Position numbers and translations under genes: made by a program. A model generated the notes under the pieces. It saw nothing but the letters and a program-made list of their open reading frames with translations. It made no database searches and was not told where the DNA came from. Positions 60,842 through 64,000 of a stretch of DNA of 64,000 nt are shown piece by piece. Source of the DNA: Corynebacterium humireducens NBRC 106098 = DSM 45392 (GTDB lineage: Bacteria > Actinomycetota > Actinomycetes > Mycobacteriales > Mycobacteriaceae); NCBI RefSeq assembly GCF_000819445.1, contig NZ_CP005286.1:992001-1056000 (forward strand). The letters run 5' to 3'. Each line of letters starts with the position of its first letter. Within the stretch, counting starts at the first letter, position 1.

Positions 60842-62740
60842 GTGAACCTGTACGAGGCGATCGACGCCCAGCTGCGGTCGATCGCGTTGCCTGAGGACCG
60901 GGGGCTCGCGCAACGCTGGTTCCTGCGCTTCCTCGCGGCCAACTCCCGCTTCACGGCGCTGCAGGCGGCGGAGATCGCCTCCCAGGTGGGGACCCGCTGG
61001 GGCATCGACATGATGCGGGACAGCATCGACGAGGCCTGGATCATCCGGCCGTTGCCCGCCACCCGGGCGGAGTGGGAGGCCGATGGCTACCGCGTCCCCC
61101 GCGACGCCCGCCCGCTGCTGGTCACGGGGGCGGACGGTCGGCAGGTGGAGCTGTTCCTGCTTTTCGACGTCGACCTGGTCCGCGACGACCTCGTCGGCAC
61201 CATCGACCATGAGAGCCGCCGCGAGCCGGCGCCCCCGGCGGAGGGGGCGTCGGACCTGGCGGAGTTCGCCCTGCACATGGGGCGGCGGGAGCGGCACGCC
61301 TTCAGCCACCTGTGGAAGGTGGGTGTGCTGCTGCGCTGGGCGGACGTCCCGGTGGGTGCTCCCGCCCCCGAGCGTGGTCCCCTGGGGTGGGTGCAGACGG
61401 TCCGCACCGATCCCTCCTGTTGCCCCACTCCCCGGATGTGTGAGGAGGAGGCCTGCTACTGCATCGTGGTCCACCCCGACACGGAGGGCGCGGAGATCGT
61501 GGGGCTGGTCCTCTCGCTCATCGCGCAGCTCATGCTGGCCTGGACGCAGGGCCGGCGGGCCGGGCAGCAGTTGTGCGGCAACGGGGAGGCGCACGTCTCC
61601 AACCTGGAGATCGGCATCGTGAGTTGGGTGGTGGGACGTCGGCTCGGGTTCGGCAACCACCACGCCAACGTCGAGGCGTTCCGTTTTATCGAGAACCTCT
61701 CGGACTTCCCGGCACCCGATGACGTGGACTGGGGGTGTGTCATCGAGGCGATCGGCGTCATGGAGGATCTCCTCTGTGGGGAGGACAAGCCGGAGCTCCA
61801 GATCCCGCCCAAGCCCCGCCCTGCGATCGATGACGTGCCGGGCCTGGTGTCCGACCCCTTCGGTGTGGTGGGCCGTGAGCTGGCGATGCGCAAGAACGAC
61901 ACCGACGGTGAGGCCGCGGAGCGGTGGATGCTGGAGTTCGTGTCCTCCAACGGCCGGTTCTCGGTGCCGACGGCGCTGGCCCTCGGCTGGCAGCTCTACC
62001 GGCGCTGGGGTTCCGCCGTCGCGGGCGACGACTCCCGCTCCGCGTGGGCCGGCACCCTGGACATCCGTTCGGTGGAGGAGTGGTCGGTGCGGGGTTGGGT
62101 CCCGAACCCGCAGTCGGTGCAGCTCGTCGCCCCGGGCACGCACGGGCAGGAGGTCTACTACCTGCTGCGTGACGACGCCCTCGTGGCCAACCGCCTCGCC
62201 GCACTGCAGTCCTCCGTCGACGAGGGCCGCGACCGAACGGTGCCGGTCCGGTCGGCGCCGCACGACGCCCCCGAACTCACGGAGTTCGATGACCTGGTCG
62301 CACCCCGGGAGAAGGAGATGCTGCGCAATCTGTGGCGCGTCGAGATGATCCCGGTGCTCGTCGATTCCGTGGACGGCGGAACCGAGATACCCCTGGACCG
62401 TGGTACCCCGCCCTACCGGCTGCCCGTCGTGGTGGAGGAGGGGGTCAACCCGATGAACGAGATCATCGAGCAGCTCTCCAACCGGGTGCTCGCCTGGGAG
62501 CTGGGTGTGCTGCACACCGCCCCCATCGTCAACCAGCGTTTCTGGGCGGCCAGTGAGTGGGAGTCGGCGCTCGTCGCCCACGTGGCGGCCCGCCGTCTCG
62601 ACCTGGACGTCGGTGAGCCCTCCCCGCTGGTGGAGGAGGCGCTCTCCCGCACGGAGCGGGTGCCGGGGCTCATCCGCTGGGCAGTCGTCTACCATGCGGC
62701 CGCCCGGGTGGAGGACCTGCTGCGGGGTTTCCCCACGTAG
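60842..62740 (+). CDS. Hypothetical protein with two homologous halves
   Basis: A 632-residue soluble protein of unknown function. The N- and C-terminal halves (about 1-320 and 335-632) repeat the same pattern: an R/E-R-W-x-L-x-F-x5-R-F opening (QRWFLRFLAANSRF and ERWMLEFVSSNGRF), an R-W-G element, then a W-x2-G-x-V/R element (EWEADGYRV, EWSVRGWVP), then a helical E-x-x-x-L-x-x-L-W-x-V/K segment (AFSHLWKVG, MLRNLWRVE). A Cys-rich stretch (CCPTPRMCEEEACYC, near residue 200) in the first half could bind a metal. GTG 60842 is chosen for GGAGGAG about five bases upstream. A paralogue follows at 62798. Confidence 0.7.
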   Translation: MNLYEAIDAQLRSIALPEDRGLAQRWFLRFLAANSRFTALQAAEIASQVGTRWGIDMMRDSIDEAWIIRPLPATRAEWEADGYRVPRDARPLLVTGADGRQVELFLLFDVDLVRDDLVGTIDHESRREPAPPAEGASDLAEFALHMGRRERHAFSHLWKVGVLLRWADVPVGAPAPERGPLGWVQTVRTDPSCCPTPRMCEEEACYCIVVHPDTEGAEIVGLVLSLIAQLMLAWTQGRRAGQQLCGNGEAHVSNLEIGIVSWVVGRRLGFGNHHANVEAFRFIENLSDFPAPDDVDWGCVIEAIGVMEDLLCGEDKPELQIPPKPRPAIDDVPGLVSDPFGVVGRELAMRKNDTDGEAAERWMLEFVSSNGRFSVPTALALGWQLYRRWGSAVAGDDSRSAWAGTLDIRSVEEWSVRGWVPNPQSVQLVAPGTHGQEVYYLLRDDALVANRLAALQSSVDEGRDRTVPVRSAPHDAPELTEFDDLVAPREKEMLRNLWRVEMIPVLVDSVDGGTEIPLDRGTPPYRLPVVVEEGVNPMNEIIEQLSNRVLAWELGVLHTAPIVNQRFWAASEWESALVAHVAARRLDLDVGEPSPLVEEALSRTERVPGLIRWAVVYHAAARVEDLLRGFPT

Positions 62741-62797
62741 ACCCTCTGTTCGAGGGGCGCCCGGGAGATGTCGTCCCGGGGTGGTTGACTGGGGCGC

Positions 62798-64000
62798 ATG
62801 AACCGCCCCGCCGCAGTCAACCTCGCCATGGTCGACGACCGCCTCCGCTCCATCGACGCCCCCGGGACCCGGGCCCTGCTCGAGCGGTGGATGCTCACCT
62901 TCGCCTGCACGCACACCCGTTTTCCTATCGACGAGGCCCTGCTCCTCGGCTGGCAGTGGGGACAGCGCTGCGGCCACGAGACCATCGCCACCAGCGGCCG
63001 GGAACCCTGGTGCGCCCGGCCCATGCCGGCCACCGCGGCCGAATGGTCGGCGGACGGCTGCGTGGTCGACCCGGACACCCTGCCGCTCGTGCTGGAGGGT
63101 GAGGACGGTGAACTCGTCGAGTACCACGTCCTCTACGACACGGTCACGGTCGAGGAGGAACGATCCGTGTACGTCGACCACTTCCCGGAGCTCGAGCCGC
63201 TGGACCAGCATCCGAAGGCGGACGGGCACCGGGAGTTCGAGGACGTGCTCACCGTCCGCGAGCGGCTCATGCTCAGCCACCTGTGGCAGATCGGCGCGGT
63301 CGTCGGGTGGGACGCCCCTGAGGAGGAGACCCTCACCCGGGTGGTGGCGGAGGAGTACCGCGGGCTCCCGGGGCCGGACATCCTGGTCCGCCGTCTGCTC
63401 ATCCGCCCCGACACCGGGGGCGTCGATGTCATGACGCTGGTCCTGCGCTTCCTCGCCGAGACCGCCTGGCTCATGGTCCTCGGGCGGCATCTCGGTGAGG
63501 TCGTGGAGGAACCGCTCGCCGAGGTGAGCACGCCTCTCGAGCTCGGCCTGGCGGTGGAGGTCACGCGGCGGCGGACGGGCGTCGGCAGGCAGTACGCCAA
63601 CATGGACGCCTACCGCTTCCTCGAGGAGGAGACCGGGCTGCCGGCCCCGGAGGAGCTGCGGTGGTGGCTGGTCTTTGAGGTGGCGCAGCTCATGGAGGAC
63701 CTGCTGCTCGGCCACGGTCCCGGAGAGGACTGGGACGAGGAGGACTGGGAGGACGAGGACTGGGAGGACGAGGCGGACGATCCGGAGGAGATCCACGCCG
63801 ACACCCTCCGCCACCTCGACCGGCTCATGGCGGAGGTGCCGGAGGAGAAGGAGGACCTGGTCACCTCCTGGCTGCGTGACTTCGTCTGCGACAACCCGCG
63901 TTTCAGCACCGAGCAGGCGGTCGCGCTCGGGTGGCAGCTCTATGAGCGATTCGGGGACATGATGGCGGAGAATCCCCGCCTGCGGGGGCGCACCGGGGAC
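62798..64000 (+). CDS. Paralogue of the two-halves hypothetical protein, 3' end outside window
   Basis: The frame is open from ATG 62798 to the last base of the window (401 codons visible, no stop), so the gene continues beyond it. The N-terminus (NLAMVDDRLRSIDAPGTRALLERWMLTFACTHTRFPIDEALLLGWQWGQR) is clearly homologous to both halves of the upstream protein, as are EWSADGCVV and MLSHLWQIG. An acidic linker with a D-W-E-D-E repeat (about residues 305-325) separates a second half beginning VTSWLRDFVCDNPRFSTEQAVALGWQLYERFG. No ribosome-binding site is clear. It lies 57 bases after its paralogue. Function unknown. Confidence 0.75.
   Translation, partial: MNRPAAVNLAMVDDRLRSIDAPGTRALLERWMLTFACTHTRFPIDEALLLGWQWGQRCGHETIATSGREPWCARPMPATAAEWSADGCVVDPDTLPLVLEGEDGELVEYHVLYDTVTVEEERSVYVDHFPELEPLDQHPKADGHREFEDVLTVRERLMLSHLWQIGAVVGWDAPEEETLTRVVAEEYRGLPGPDILVRRLLIRPDTGGVDVMTLVLRFLAETAWLMVLGRHLGEVVEEPLAEVSTPLELGLAVEVTRRRTGVGRQYANMDAYRFLEEETGLPAPEELRWWLVFEVAQLMEDLLLGHGPGEDWDEEDWEDEDWEDEADDPEEIHADTLRHLDRLMAEVPEEKEDLVTSWLRDFVCDNPRFSTEQAVALGWQLYERFGDMMAENPRLRGRTGD

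Overview
The window is high-GC actinobacterial chromosome and almost certainly comes from a Corynebacterium. The left half keeps the gene order I recall from C. glutamicum and, more loosely, M. tuberculosis: LOG protein, folP2, gpgS, DivIVA-like protein, DUF3117, rRNA methyltransferase, glgA, glgC, O-methyltransferase, sigE, cseE, tatB, mrp, DUF1003, MgtE-N/CBS protein, odhA (the E1o-E2o fusion typical of this order), fused ABC exporter, aroE. I do not name a species. Many genes start directly at, or within 6-8 bases of, a TAnnnT -10 hexamer, so leaderless transcripts look common here.

Layout. 1-14300: folate-like/glucosylglycerate, glycogen (glgA/glgC plus a GH32-like protein) and envelope-stress (sigE/cseE) genes, then tatB, mrp and small membrane proteins. 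14300-18550: a 500-base spacer with one possible micro-gene, then odhA. 18670-24081: ABC exporter, a membrane protein and aroE. 24101-34283: carboxylesterase, an Asp/Glu-tailed protein, a serine hydrolase, two MFS exporters, a membrane protein, a redox-dead thioredoxin/TPR protein and a COG0523 metal GTPase with Fur/Zur-like boxes nearby. 34721-36121: a flavin monooxygenase that closely matches trimethylamine monooxygenase.

36205-47363 is an accessory island with visibly lower GC. It encodes a predicted DNA-modification/defence system: Vsr nickase and a 5-cytosine methyltransferase on the + strand, and a tightly overlapping six-gene operon on the - strand (Z1-family ATPase, DUF4420-type PD-(D/E)XK nuclease, a 656-aa GHKL ATPase, two unknown proteins, and a second MutL/MORC-like GHKL ATPase). 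The methyltransferase carries a C-terminal extension ending in an endonuclease III/MutY-type [4Fe-4S] cysteine motif. The set resembles the MutL/MORC-Z1 systems predicted in the literature (and MZA), but with Vsr, the Dcm-FeS fusion and two GHKL ATPases, and with no AIPR protein that I can recognise. This is the most interesting part of the window.

47904-57453 is a histidine-utilisation (hut) locus: YjiH-family transporter, APC permease, hutH, hutU, hutI, hutG and an IclR regulator. A 14-base palindrome (consensus TCTCGYATRYGAGA) occurs near every promoter of the locus and is the likely HutR operator. 57502-64000: a small unknown protein, a GNAT acetyltransferase, a DEAD-box RNA helicase with an acidic head and an 87-base tandem repeat coding an RGG-like tail, and two paralogous proteins of unknown function, the second cut by the window end.
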